Positions 46,187 to 53,868 of a stretch of DNA of 59,600 nucleotides are shown in pieces. A program made the translations under genes and the position numbers. Origin of the DNA: Paenibacillus sp. J5C2022 (GTDB lineage Bacteria; Bacillota; Bacilli; Paenibacillales; Paenibacillaceae); the NCBI RefSeq assembly GCF_025567625.1, contig NZ_JAOQJC010000048.1, positions 1-59,600 on the forward strand, read 5' to 3'. Positions within the stretch are counted from its first letter, which is position 1. The number at the start of each line of letters is the position of its first letter. Below the pieces are notes generated by a model. The model was not told the origin of the DNA. It was given only the letters and a program-made list of their open reading frames with translations, and searched no databases.

Positions 46187-49159
46187 ATGATGAACGAGCA
46201 GGAATTGCTTGATTTTATGAAAGAGACGGCTTACAAGCCGATGACGTATCAAGAGCTTGAGGGACACTTCGGCATTGCCGATGCCGCGGAGTTCAAGGCG
46301 TTCTTGAAGCTGCTCAACGCGCTGGAGGAAGAGGGCAAGATTATCCGGACGCGCAATGAGCGGTACGGCGTGCCGGAGCGGATGAATCTGCTGCGGGGCA
46401 AGGTGCATGCGCATGCGAAGGGATTCGCATTCCTCATTGTAGACGAGAAGGACCATCCTGACGTATATCTGCATGCCAATGACCTGAAGAGTGCGATGAA
46501 CGGCGATATCGTGCTTGTCCGGGTGACGTCCAAGAGCGAGGGCGGAGGCCGCATGGAAGGCGAGGTCGTCCGTATCGTGCAGCGGGCGGTTACGCAAGTT
46601 GTGGGAACATTCGAGCATCACGAAGCGTATGCCTTCGTCGTTCCGGATGACAAGCGGATCAACCGGGATATTTTCATTCCGAAGGAAGGGTTCAAGGGAG
46701 CGGTCAGCGGCCAGAAGGTCGTGGTCCGCATCGTCTCGTATCCGGAAGGCCGGTCAGCCGCCGAAGGCGAAATTATGGAAATACTGGGGCACAAAAATGA
46801 TCCCGGCGTCGATATTCTGTCCATTATCCGCAAGCATGGGCTGCCGGAGGGCTTCCCGGAGGAAGTCATGAAGGAAGCCGAAGCTGCGCCCGATACGATT
46901 ACAGAGGAAGAGATTCGGCAGCAAGGGCGGCGCGATCTGAGGGATGAGGTCATTGTCACCATCGACGGCGAGGATGCCAAGGATCTGGATGATGCCGTTC
47001 ATGTGAAGCGGCTGGAGAACGGCAACTATGTGCTGGGCGTACACATTGCGGATGTCGGCTATTATGTGAAGGAGCAGTCCGCGCTGGATCAGGAGGCGTA
47101 CAGGCGGGGGTGCAGCGTGTATCTGGTGGACCGGGTTATTCCGATGCTGCCGCACCGGCTGTCGAACGGCATCTGCTCGCTTAATCCGCAGGTCGATCGT
47201 CTGACGCTTTCTTGCGAGATGGAGTTCGACAGCAAGATGAAGCGGGTCAGGCACGATATTTTCACCAGTGTGATACGCACGAAGGAAAGAATGACTTACA
47301 CGAATGTGAGACGAATTCTGAACGCTACGGATGAGGAGCCCGAGACGGAGCTGAAGGAGCGTTATTCCGAGCTGCTGGACATGTTCGGTATGATGGAGCA
47401 TCTGGCAATGCGGCTGCGCTCCAGGCGGATGAAGCGGGGCGCGATCGACTTCGACTTCCAGGAGTCGAAAGTGCTGGTGGACGAAGAAGGCAAGGCTGTC
47501 GATATCGTCAAGCGGGAGCGCTCGGTTGCGGAGCAGATTATTGAGGAATTCATGCTGGCGGCCAATGAGACGGTCGCGGAGCACTTCCATTGGCTGCGAG
47601 TACCGTTCCTGTACCGTATTCACGAGGACCCCGACAGCGAGAAGCTGCTAACCTTCTTGCGATTCGCCTCCAACTTCGGCTATGTCGTGAAGGGCAAGGG
47701 CAACTCCGTGCATCCCCGCGCGCTGCAGACGCTGTTGGAAGAGATTCAGGGGACGAAGGAAGCAACTGTGATCTCTACGATGATGCTGCGGTCAATGAAG
47801 CAGGCGAAGTACGATGCGGAAAGTCTGGGCCACTTCGGACTTGCGGCGGAATTCTATTCTCACTTCACATCGCCGATCAGGCGTTATCCCGATCTGGTCA
47901 TCCATCGCATTATGCGCGAGGTCATCGAGGGCGGCGGCATGCTGAGCGAGGCGCGGAACGAGGCGCTGTCGGCGCGCATGCCGGATGTCGCCCAGCACTC
48001 CTCGGAGCGCGAGCGGGTGGCGGTCGATGCGGAGAGGGATACAGAGCGGCTGAAGAAATGCGAATTCATGCTGGATAAGGTCGGCGAGGAATTCGACGGG
48101 ATTGTCAGCAGCGTAACGAGCTTCGGCATGTTCATCGAGTTGGACAATACAGTAGAGGGATTAATCCGGCTTAGCGACTTGAACGACGATTATTATCACT
48201 TCCACGAGATGCATATGGTGCTAATCGGAGAGCGCACGTCCAAAGTGTATCGCATCGGCGATGAGGTGAAAGTGCGCGTATCGCGTGTCGATATGGAGGA
48301 ATACACCATCGACTTCGAGATGGTGGACATGAAGCCACGGCAGCACTTCAGAGGCGTGTCCGACGGCGGCGGGTATAGTGCGGGCGGCGGACGCAAGCGC
48401 GGTCGCAATGGCCGCGACGATGATCGCCAGCAAGGAAGGCGCCGCGGACGCGGCGAACGTGGAGGCTCCAATGGCGGCCCGGGCGGCGGCAATAAGCGCG
48501 GAGGTCCCGGTTCCGCTGCTGGCGGAACCGGAGGGGCTGGGGCTGCACGTCAGGGCAAAGGCGGCTCCGGAAACGGCATAAGCTTCAGCGGCCGCGGCGG
48601 TGACGGGCGACGCCGGAAGCGTGGCGACGGCGGTCATGTGCACAACGGGCCTGATGGCAAAGGCGGCAATCCGTGGCTGAGAGGTCCGGAGGCTGAAGGC
48701 GAACGCGACTTCTTGCCGGCCGATGACACAACAGCTACTCCCGCAGTTTCCCGCAAGGATATGTGGGGATTGCCGATTCGCGGTCGCGCTCGCCGTGAAG
48801 GCGATGACGTCATTGGCCATGAAGAGTCCGGCAACGACGGACAGCGCGGAGGCGATGATTCAGGCGAATGGTTCAGCAGCTTGCCGAGCCGTCGTCAAGG
48901 ACGCAGGAAGAGCAGTGGCGGCGGTCGCCCGGGCCGAGCAGACGGCAGCGGTTCCGCCATCGGCGGCAGCTCCGGCAGTTCCGGCGAAGGAGCAAGAGAA
49001 GGCAGTGCAGGCAAGCGCCGCAAGAACACATCGCGAAGCGGTGTATTCGTTGGAGATGGCGGCAACGATGCGGTAGTCGTGCCGTTAGCCGGCAAGAAGG
49101 CGAAGAAGAAAAAGAAGAAAAACAGTTCACCTGCAAAAACGGGCAAAAAGAAAAAATAA
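46187..49159 (+). CDS. rnr: Ribonuclease R with a long basic Gly-rich C-terminal tail
   Basis: 990 aa 3'-to-5' exoribonuclease that degrades structured RNA. N-terminal HTH (about 5-65), cold-shock OB domains (65-230), RNB domain (about 250-585) with DDAVHVKRL and HYSHFTSPIRRYPDLVIHR-like signature (about residue 555), S1 domain (about 640-715). B. subtilis RNase R is about 780 aa; here residues ~720-990 are a low-complexity tail rich in Gly, Arg, Lys and Ser, ending in poly-Lys (KKAKKKKKKNSS). Such tails bind RNA or ribosomes. Neighbours smpB and ssrA fit: RNase R removes mRNA released in trans-translation. Confidence 0.94.
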   Translation: MMNEQELLDFMKETAYKPMTYQELEGHFGIADAAEFKAFLKLLNALEEEGKIIRTRNERYGVPERMNLLRGKVHAHAKGFAFLIVDEKDHPDVYLHANDLKSAMNGDIVLVRVTSKSEGGGRMEGEVVRIVQRAVTQVVGTFEHHEAYAFVVPDDKRINRDIFIPKEGFKGAVSGQKVVVRIVSYPEGRSAAEGEIMEILGHKNDPGVDILSIIRKHGLPEGFPEEVMKEAEAAPDTITEEEIRQQGRRDLRDEVIVTIDGEDAKDLDDAVHVKRLENGNYVLGVHIADVGYYVKEQSALDQEAYRRGCSVYLVDRVIPMLPHRLSNGICSLNPQVDRLTLSCEMEFDSKMKRVRHDIFTSVIRTKERMTYTNVRRILNATDEEPETELKERYSELLDMFGMMEHLAMRLRSRRMKRGAIDFDFQESKVLVDEEGKAVDIVKRERSVAEQIIEEFMLAANETVAEHFHWLRVPFLYRIHEDPDSEKLLTFLRFASNFGYVVKGKGNSVHPRALQTLLEEIQGTKEATVISTMMLRSMKQAKYDAESLGHFGLAAEFYSHFTSPIRRYPDLVIHRIMREVIEGGGMLSEARNEALSARMPDVAQHSSERERVAVDAERDTERLKKCEFMLDKVGEEFDGIVSSVTSFGMFIELDNTVEGLIRLSDLNDDYYHFHEMHMVLIGERTSKVYRIGDEVKVRVSRVDMEEYTIDFEMVDMKPRQHFRGVSDGGGYSAGGGRKRGRNGRDDDRQQGRRRGRGERGGSNGGPGGGNKRGGPGSAAGGTGGAGAARQGKGGSGNGISFSGRGGDGRRRKRGDGGHVHNGPDGKGGNPWLRGPEAEGERDFLPADDTTATPAVSRKDMWGLPIRGRARREGDDVIGHEESGNDGQRGGDDSGEWFSSLPSRRQGRRKSSGGGRPGRADGSGSAIGGSSGSSGEGAREGSAGKRRKNTSRSGVFVGDGGNDAVVVPLAGKKAKKKKKKNSSPAKTGKKKK

Positions 49160-49354
49160 GGCTTTGCAAGTCGGCGTAAAATCTGGCTGGAATGAAGGAG
49201 CGTATGGACTGACATGGTTCACTGCTGCAGTTCGATGCTCCTTCATACTTAGGGTGGAACGATTGGATATCGTTACAAAAAATATAAACATTCTATCCCT
49301 TGCTTTTTCGCGAAGGCTATAGTAAACTCAAGTCATCTGATTGATGAGCCTGCA

Positions 49355-49414
49355 TTCACATATTGAAAAGGGTATCATTGCATCATGAAGTCCTTTTCAA
49401 TGTGTGAATTTTTT
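49355..49414 (+). terminator. Terminator-like hairpin in the csp leader
   Basis: Arms 49355-49371 and 49392-49408 pair at 16 of 17 positions (TTCACATATTGAAAAGG against CCTTTTCAATGTGTGAA), followed by six T. A TATAGT (49318-49323) lies upstream and the csp start 57 bp downstream. It is either the end of an upstream RNA or an attenuator within the csp leader. The rest of 49160-49470 shows nothing else. Confidence 0.75.
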
Positions 49415-49470
49415 GTTTTCAAGAACAGAAATAGGCGCATATTAATATTTGTGCAAGGAGGTACACAGAC

Positions 49471-49671
49471 ATGCAACAAGGTACTGTTAAATGGTTCAAC
49501 GCTGAGAAAGGCTACGGCTTTATCGAAGTAGAGGGCGGAAATGACGTATTCGTACATTTCTCCGCAATCGTTGGCGAAGGCTTCAAGACTCTTGAAGAAG
49601 GCCAACAAGTTGAATTCAACGTTGTGGAAGGCAACCGCGGACCACAAGCTGAGAACGTAGTTAAGCTGTAA
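49471..49671 (+). CDS. csp: Cold-shock protein (CspA/CspB family)
   Basis: 66 aa single OB-fold RNA chaperone. RNP1 KGYGFIEV (about 13-20) and RNP2 VFVHFSAI (about 27-34) are intact. GCAAGGAGG precedes ATG 49471. It binds single-stranded RNA and acts as antiterminator in other species. The leader contains a terminator hairpin, which could be its own target. Confidence 0.95.
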   Translation: MQQGTVKWFNAEKGYGFIEVEGGNDVFVHFSAIVGEGFKTLEEGQQVEFNVVEGNRGPQAENVVKL

Positions 49672-49700
49672 TAGCTGCTACTTCATTCAACTTCATGCGG

Positions 49701-49736
49701 AAACCGCCCTCGACCGCAAGGCTGGGGGCGGTTTTT
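49701..49736 (+). terminator. Terminator after csp
   Basis: AAACCGCCC / GGGCGGTTT stem, 16-nt loop, T run. Ends the csp mRNA before smpB. Confidence 0.88.
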
Positions 49737-49837
49737 GGTGTATGCTCTTTCTTGATTTCTTCAATCAAAATTGATACAATGAATGTCCGCGTTCCAATTG
49801 CTGGAGCGGATATAGCCCGGAGTGTGAGGTGATCGGC

Positions 49838-50320
49838 ATGGGCAGTAAGAAGAATGACGGCAAGCAATTGGCCCAAAACAAGAAAGCTTCCCATGACTAT
49901 TTCATTGAGGAAACATTCGAAGCGGGCATGGTGCTGAAGGGCACGGAGATCAAGTCGCTGCGCAATGGCAGAGCGAACATTAACGATGCATTCGCTACGA
50001 TTCGGAACGGCGAGATCTTCATTAACAATATGCATATTAGCCCGTTCGAGCAGGGCAATATTCATAATCCTTCGGACCCGACTAGAGCTCGCAAGCTGCT
50101 GCTGCACAAGGAGCAAATTCATAAGCTGTACGGTCAGACGAAGCAAGAAGGCTACGCGATCGTTCCATTGAAGATTTATGTGCGCAATGGCTATGCCAAG
50201 CTGTTGATCGGTCTTGGCAAGGGCAAGAAGAAATACGATAAGCGCGAATCGGCGGCGAAGCGTGATGCTCAGCGCGATATTCAGCGTGTGCTTCGCGAGA
50301 AGCAGAAGGTGGCTCGGTAA
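49838..50320 (+). CDS. smpB: SsrA-binding protein SmpB
   Basis: 160 aa partner of tmRNA. YFIEETFEAGMVLKGTEIKS (about 23-42), NPSDPTRARKLLLHK and the basic tail GKGKKKYDKRES.. typical of SmpB. ATG 49838 follows GTGAGGTG; an in-frame GTG at 49829 overlaps that site and is less likely. It lies directly upstream of ssrA. Confidence 0.96.
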   Translation: MGSKKNDGKQLAQNKKASHDYFIEETFEAGMVLKGTEIKSLRNGRANINDAFATIRNGEIFINNMHISPFEQGNIHNPSDPTRARKLLLHKEQIHKLYGQTKQEGYAIVPLKIYVRNGYAKLLIGLGKGKKKYDKRESAAKRDAQRDIQRVLREKQKVAR

Positions 50321-50414
50321 TCACATCGTCAAAGTCAAGTTACACCAGCGCTTCCATGGATGGAAGGGGCAAGCTTGCCAGCAACATCTTGAAGCATTTT
50401 ATTGGCGCTCGTGG

Positions 50415-50420
50415 TATACT
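50415..50420 (+). promoter_or_regulatory. Possible extended -10 for ssrA
   Basis: TGGTATACT gives a TATACT with the TGn extension. No good -35 lies at 17 bp (TTGAAG is 20 bp away). It would produce a precursor with a leader of about 150 nt before the mature tmRNA end. The 258 bp between smpB and ssrA also hold a small hairpin (CTTCC/GGAAG, 50351-50366). Confidence 0.45.
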
Positions 50421-50578
50421 AAGTTTGTAAGGCAAGCAAGCTGATTTTTATAAATCCGTTAGCTGTATCCACCTCATTCCAGAGGTCCTTTGTTCCATGC
50501 TAAATGTTGATTGTCCTGACCGGTGCTGTACTTGTCGTATGGCGGCTGGGAGGATGAGGCTTCATTTATGCGAAATTT

Positions 50579-50943
50579 GGGGGCGTTTATGGATTCGACG
50601 GGGGTTGGACGAGCGCGGGTTGCGGGTAGCAGGGAGTCGTCTGCTTCATCAACGCTAAAGCCAATTAAATGGCAAACAACAAACAAACTACGCTGTAGCA
50701 GCTTAATAACCTGCTCGCGTGCTCTCGCTCTGCATCGCCCATGTGCCGGGATGAGGGCCCAACTTTAGTGGGATACGCTGTCACATCTCCGCCTGGGGTG
50801 TGCTGAAGAAGACAATCAGGCTGACCTAGATCGCAGCCGGTTACGGGGCGTCGGCCTAGGTGACATCAAAACTGTGACTACACCCGTAGATGCCTGTGTG
50901 ACGTGATCTTCGGACAGGGGTTCAAATCCCCTCGCCTCCACCA
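50579..50943 (+). ncRNA. ssrA: Transfer-messenger RNA (tmRNA), intact copy
   Basis: 365 nt. The 5' end GGGGGCG pairs with CGCCTCC before the encoded ACCA; GGTTCAAATCC is the T arm. The tag frame starts at GGC 50671 and reads GKQQTNYAVAA followed by TAA (50704-50706), so the tag is Ala plus these 11 residues with the usual VAA end. Compared with fragments at 51709 and 53869 it lacks about 38 nt in a pseudoknot region (around 50852). smpB is its neighbour. Only this copy has both ends, so it is the functional one; its 3' end is also the attachment point of the array behind it. Confidence 0.95.
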
Positions 50944-50956
50944 ATACTATCAGAGG

Positions 50957-50982
50957 AGACACCGTGTCAGGTGTCTTTTTTG
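50957..50982 (+). terminator. Terminator of ssrA
   Basis: GACACC, loop GTGTCA, GGTGTC, then six T, 14 bp behind the tmRNA end. Nearly the same hairpin follows the ssrA fragment ending at 52864. Confidence 0.88.
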
Positions 50983-51077
50983 TGTTGAATGTACTCTAAG
51001 TGGATATGCGTAAATATGATCTATATGTTATAATTGGAGCAAGTAATGAGTATACTTGTAAAGAGTCGGAGGTAACT

Positions 51078-51380
51078 TTGTACAATATATTGTTTTACGA
51101 AGATGAGGATGGTAATAAGCCAGTCGAAAAGTTTATTGATGAGCTAGATGCTGCTGCCCCGAAGAATAAGAATGCTCGAGTTCAATTAGAGCAGATTATT
51201 TATTGTTTGAATCGGTTAGAGGATAAAGGAACGCGAGCTGGTGAGAAATTCACGAAACGCATTAAAGGTGATGTGTGGGAGTTGCGTCCAGGGAATAATC
51301 GTATATTATTTTTCGAAACACCACTTAGAGAAATTGCGATTGCCGAAAGACGAATGGAGAAATGGTTGTCTAGAAAGTAA
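51078..51380 (+). CDS. Gp49/HigB-like toxin, probably defective
   Basis: About 100 aa RelE-superfamily (phage Gp49-like) toxin, a ribosome-dependent mRNA interferase type. FYEDEDGNKPVEKFIDELD (about 7-25) and GDVWELRPGNNRILFF are family-like. Right after ILFF most members have a beta strand with VLLHxFxKKTQ before the final helix; here ETPLREIAIAERRMEKWL follows at once, so some 15-20 residues seem to be missing in frame. I use TTG 51078 with GGAGG upstream; ATG 51003 would add unlike residues. The antitoxin follows after 15 bp. Confidence 0.72.
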   Translation: MYNILFYEDEDGNKPVEKFIDELDAAAPKNKNARVQLEQIIYCLNRLEDKGTRAGEKFTKRIKGDVWELRPGNNRILFFETPLREIAIAERRMEKWLSRK

Positions 51381-51395
51381 AGGGAGTGACGATAA

Positions 51396-51689
51396 ATGAA
51401 AAGTTGGAGCGAAAAGAAGAAAGAATTAAAATCCATAGATCCAATTCGTATGAATGAACTTGAAGCTGTTGCGGAATTAGTCAATGCCATTCACCAAAGA
51501 AGAGTAGAGTTGGGATGGACTCAAAAGGAACTGGCGGATAAAGTGGGCCTTCATCAAGAGTCAATTGCTCGCATCGAGAATGCGGGAACCGTTCCTCGTC
51601 TTGATACTGTTCTTAAGTTAGCACTAGCTATGGGCATGAAACTAAGCTTGCAAGGAATGGAAGAAGCCGCATCCGCTAGTGTAGGCTAA
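51396..51689 (+). CDS. XRE-family antitoxin (HigA-like)
   Basis: 97 aa. HTH at about 30-85: RRVELGWTQKELADKVGLHQ then ESIARIENAGTVPRLDTVLK. Order toxin-antitoxin is that of higBA. AAGGGAGTGA precedes ATG. It would bind the toxin and repress the pair's promoter. If the toxin is indeed damaged the antitoxin may only be a relic or an anti-addiction factor. Confidence 0.82.
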   Translation: MKSWSEKKKELKSIDPIRMNELEAVAELVNAIHQRRVELGWTQKELADKVGLHQESIARIENAGTVPRLDTVLKLALAMGMKLSLQGMEEAASASVG

Positions 51690-51708
51690 AACAAGTAGTG
51701 AATTATTA

Positions 51709-51849
51709 TTACGGGGCGTCGAGGTATCGCTTTCGATGCCAGTCATTGCTAGCAATGACTTTTAGGTGACATCAATACTGCGACTACACCCCTAGAAAGC
51801 CCTGTGGCGTGATCTTCGGACAGGGGTTCAACTCCCCTCGCCTCCACCA
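51709..51849 (+). repeat. ssrA 3' fragment (copy B)
   Basis: 141 bp matching the 3' part of ssrA from TTACGGGGCGTCG to the terminal CCA. It has the additional stem-loops GGTATCG-CTTT-CGATGCC and GTCATTGC-TA-GCAATGAC that the intact ssrA lacks, and several further differences (for example TTCAACTCC in the T arm). It is therefore not a simple copy of the resident gene but of another allele. No 5' half is near. Confidence 0.9.
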
Positions 51850-51850
51850 A

Positions 51851-51884
51851 CACAAACACCATCCGCATGAGGATGGTGTTTGTG
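51851..51884. terminator. Perfect 14-bp hairpin after ssrA copy B
   Basis: CACAAACACCATCC, loop GCATGA, GGATGGTGTTTGTG, then CATTTTA on the plus strand. It may be the old terminator of that ssrA allele and now also lies behind the minus-strand doc gene. Confidence 0.75.
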
Positions 51885-51888
51885 CATT

Positions 51889-52296
51889 TTATGATTTCGG
51901 AACCGTGATGCAGTGAGCTTCAATGATCGCAGCTGCCTGTTGACGATCGAATCCATGATTAACCATATCCACCGTAAAATCCTCGGCTTTTTTGATATCC
52001 ATCTTAATGTGCAGGCCATTATAACGTAAGAATATAACCAGTGCTGCAAAAGCAGTTCGTTTATTTGCGTTGTGGAAAGGATGGTTTTGGTCAATCGATT
52101 CGAACAAAGCCGCAGCCTTCTCGAAAATAGTGGGATAAGCATCTTCACCAAAGACAGAAGATTGAGGTCGATGGAGGGCTGATTCGAGCAATCCAGGTTC
52201 TTTAACTCCTATATGTTCACCTGGACTGTAACGTTGAATCATGGCTACATTGATAGCTATTACTTCTTGGACGGATAAATAGCGAATGGATGTCAT
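51889..52296 (-). CDS. doc: Doc toxin (death-on-curing, Fic fold)
   Basis: 135 aa. Core motif HPFHNANKRTAFAAL (about 72-86) is the Doc version of the Fic motif. Doc phosphorylates EF-Tu and stops translation. ALFESIDQNHPFHNANK and the preceding GLLESALHRPQ are also typical. Its ATG overlaps the antitoxin stop by four bases. The catalytic residues look complete, so it should be active. Confidence 0.9.
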   Translation of the reverse strand: MTSIRYLSVQEVIAINVAMIQRYSPGEHIGVKEPGLLESALHRPQSSVFGEDAYPTIFEKAAALFESIDQNHPFHNANKRTAFAALVIFLRYNGLHIKMDIKKAEDFTVDMVNHGFDRQQAAAIIEAHCITVPKS

Positions 52297-52556
52297 CTGT
52301 CTTTAAGTCCTCTAAGTGTTTGATCGTATTCCTCAATGACATCAGTCAAAGTATCCATAAAATCTGCACTGATTCCTTCAGGCAATGAAACTTTTGTTGA
52401 TTTCCTAATGACGATTTCTCCTGTATCGGGACTAACATCAATGCTGACTATATCACCTTGATCCAATCCAATTTGCCTCAAAGCGTCAGTCATAGTTATA
52501 CCCAGACTGTTGCCGAATTTGGTCACTTTTCGCTCCATCTCAACCATCCTATTCAT
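52293..52556 (-). CDS. AbrB/MazE-type antitoxin of Doc
   Basis: 87 aa. The N-terminal ~50 residues form the swapped-hairpin AbrB domain (RKVTKFGNSLGITMTDALRQ, then VSPDTGEIVIRK). The C-terminal ~35 residues (DFMDTLTDVIEEYDQTLRGL) are probably the toxin-binding helix. GGAGGAA lies seven bases before ATG 52556. Doc usually pairs with Phd; AbrB-type partners are known as well. Confidence 0.85.
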   Translation of the reverse strand: MNRMVEMERKVTKFGNSLGITMTDALRQIGLDQGDIVSIDVSPDTGEIVIRKSTKVSLPEGISADFMDTLTDVIEEYDQTLRGLKDR

Positions 52557-52639
52557 TAGTGTTCCTCCTTATCATCATATTCAACTGTAATAACAATTAT
52601 ACAATTATAGAATTGAGATTCAACTTATTTAGAACGAGG

Positions 52640-52864
52640 GCAAGGAGTATCGTCTGCTTTATTAACGCTAAAGCCAATTATGCTGCCAAGTTCATCAGCG
52701 GTTACCGCAAGTAGGATGAGAATGCTGGAACTTCTTACGCTGTAGCAGCTTAATAACCTGCTCGCGTGCTCTCGCACTGCATCGCCCATGTGTCGGGATG
52801 AGGGCCGTAGATGCCTGTGTGACGTGATCTTCGGACAGGGGTTCAAATCCCCTCGCCTCCACCA
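52640..52864 (+). repeat. ssrA fragment with internal junction (copy C)
   Basis: 52640-52806 matches the 5' and tag region of ssrA (resident about 50632-50759) but not its first ~55 nt. It is then joined directly to a 58-nt ssrA 3' end (52807-52864) identical to resident 50886-50943. The tag-like frame ends ENAGTSYAVAA, different from the resident tag, so this is another allele. The missing middle part is found in copy D. Confidence 0.9.
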
Positions 52865-52929
52865 AACCTATCAGAGGAGACACCATGTTAGGTGTCTTTT
52901 TTGTGTTGAATGTACTCTGAGTGGATATG
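52807..52929 (+). repeat. Second copy of a ~123-bp direct repeat (first copy 50886-51008)
   Basis: It consists of the 58-nt ssrA 3' end (identical), a short divergent linker and a 62-bp stretch with the ssrA terminator (CTATCAGAGGAGACACC start) that differs at three positions. The two copies bracket the Gp49/HigB and Doc cassettes in direct orientation. Confidence 0.88.
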
Positions 52930-53052
52930 TATCATGTGAATTGAAAATCGTATGAGGATGTGGTTCTGCAATTTACAACAGAGTCCCCGTTTTTAAAGTT
53001 TTTTGTTATAATTAATTAGAAGTATTCTTCGCAGGAAAGGTGGACAAGCTAA

Positions 53053-53283
53053 TTGAATATACATATCTCACATCGAAACAAAAACAAGAAACGGGTGTTG
53101 CTTGTGAAACGATACACGCATGAGAAAAAACTCCATGCAATGTTAAATGCCAAAGCTTCTCTTGCGATCGAAGGAATGCATCTTACGAATCGGGAAGAAG
53201 AACTAGTATTAAAAAGAGCTAATGGGAAAATGAAGAACGCAGAGTTTCTTGCTCAAGCTATGGAAATTGCAAAAAGTGTATAA
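53053..53283 (+). CDS. VbhA-type antitoxin of Fic
   Basis: 76 aa from TTG 53053 (AAAGGTGG nine bases upstream); a shorter start at GTG 53104 is possible. The helix ASLAIEGMHLT contains the inhibitory motif (S/T)xxxE(G/N) as SLAIEG, whose Glu blocks the ATP site of class I Fic proteins. The following NREEELVLKRANGKMKNAEF resembles the VbhA tail. Its end overlaps the fic start. Confidence 0.78.
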   Translation: MNIHISHRNKNKKRVLLVKRYTHEKKLHAMLNAKASLAIEGMHLTNREEELVLKRANGKMKNAEFLAQAMEIAKSV

Positions 53284-53860
53284 CGAAAGTGATTCAAAGT
53301 ATTGCTATCCTAATAGCGATGTATTAGTCAATATTCCTGGGTTTACAGTGCAAGAGCAATTAGATGCCTTTGAAAGAATGATAACACTTGATCGATTGAG
53401 ATTGCTCAATATGAGGTCACTGAAAGGGAAGTATGACCGAAGGCATTTGTGTAATATTCATAAATTCATTTTTAAGGATATCTATCCTTTTGCAGGCGAA
53501 CTGCGAGAAGAGGATATTGCCAAAGATAACTTTCGTTTCGCTAATGTAAGATTTCTAGTTAGTCAAACTGATCAATTGTTGAGTGAACTCAGTAGCGAAA
53601 ATTTATTAAAAGATCTGCCGTTTGAACGGTTTATAGAACGAATTACTTATTATTTTACGGAACTAAATGTTCTTCATCCATTCAGGGAAGGAAACGGACG
53701 TACTCAACGTGAGTTCATACGTTCCCTAGCCTTAGAGTCTGGGTTTTGTATAGAATTTGCAGAAGTTGAACCTGCCTTAATGCTCAGAGCTATGATTGAA
53801 TCGCCGTATAATAATCAGAGATTAATGAATATTTTATACTCTATAACAATGAATAAGTAA
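53276..53860 (+). CDS. fic: Fic-domain toxin (AMP-transferase)
   Basis: About 194 aa. Catalytic loop HPFREGNGRTQREF (about 132-145) fits HxFx(D/E)GNGRxxR completely, so it should transfer AMP to hydroxyl groups of target proteins (topoisomerases in VbhT-type toxins). IHKFIFKDIYPFAGELR is the beta-flap region. I take GTG 53276, overlapping the antitoxin by eight bases; TTG 53249 is possible. Class I by its separate upstream antitoxin. Confidence 0.87.
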   Translation: MYNESDSKYCYPNSDVLVNIPGFTVQEQLDAFERMITLDRLRLLNMRSLKGKYDRRHLCNIHKFIFKDIYPFAGELREEDIAKDNFRFANVRFLVSQTDQLLSELSSENLLKDLPFERFIERITYYFTELNVLHPFREGNGRTQREFIRSLALESGFCIEFAEVEPALMLRAMIESPYNNQRLMNILYSITMNK

Positions 53861-53868
53861 TTTGTGGT

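Noticed and set aside
49249..49264. AGGGTGGAACGATTGG, similar to the T-box core
   Set aside because: The T-box core AGGGTGGNACCGCG breaks off after GAAC, there is no specifier stem or aminoacyl gene downstream, and the next gene is csp.
50351..50366. CTTCC/GGAAG hairpin after smpB as terminator
   Set aside because: Short stem without T run; kept only as a remark at the ssrA promoter.
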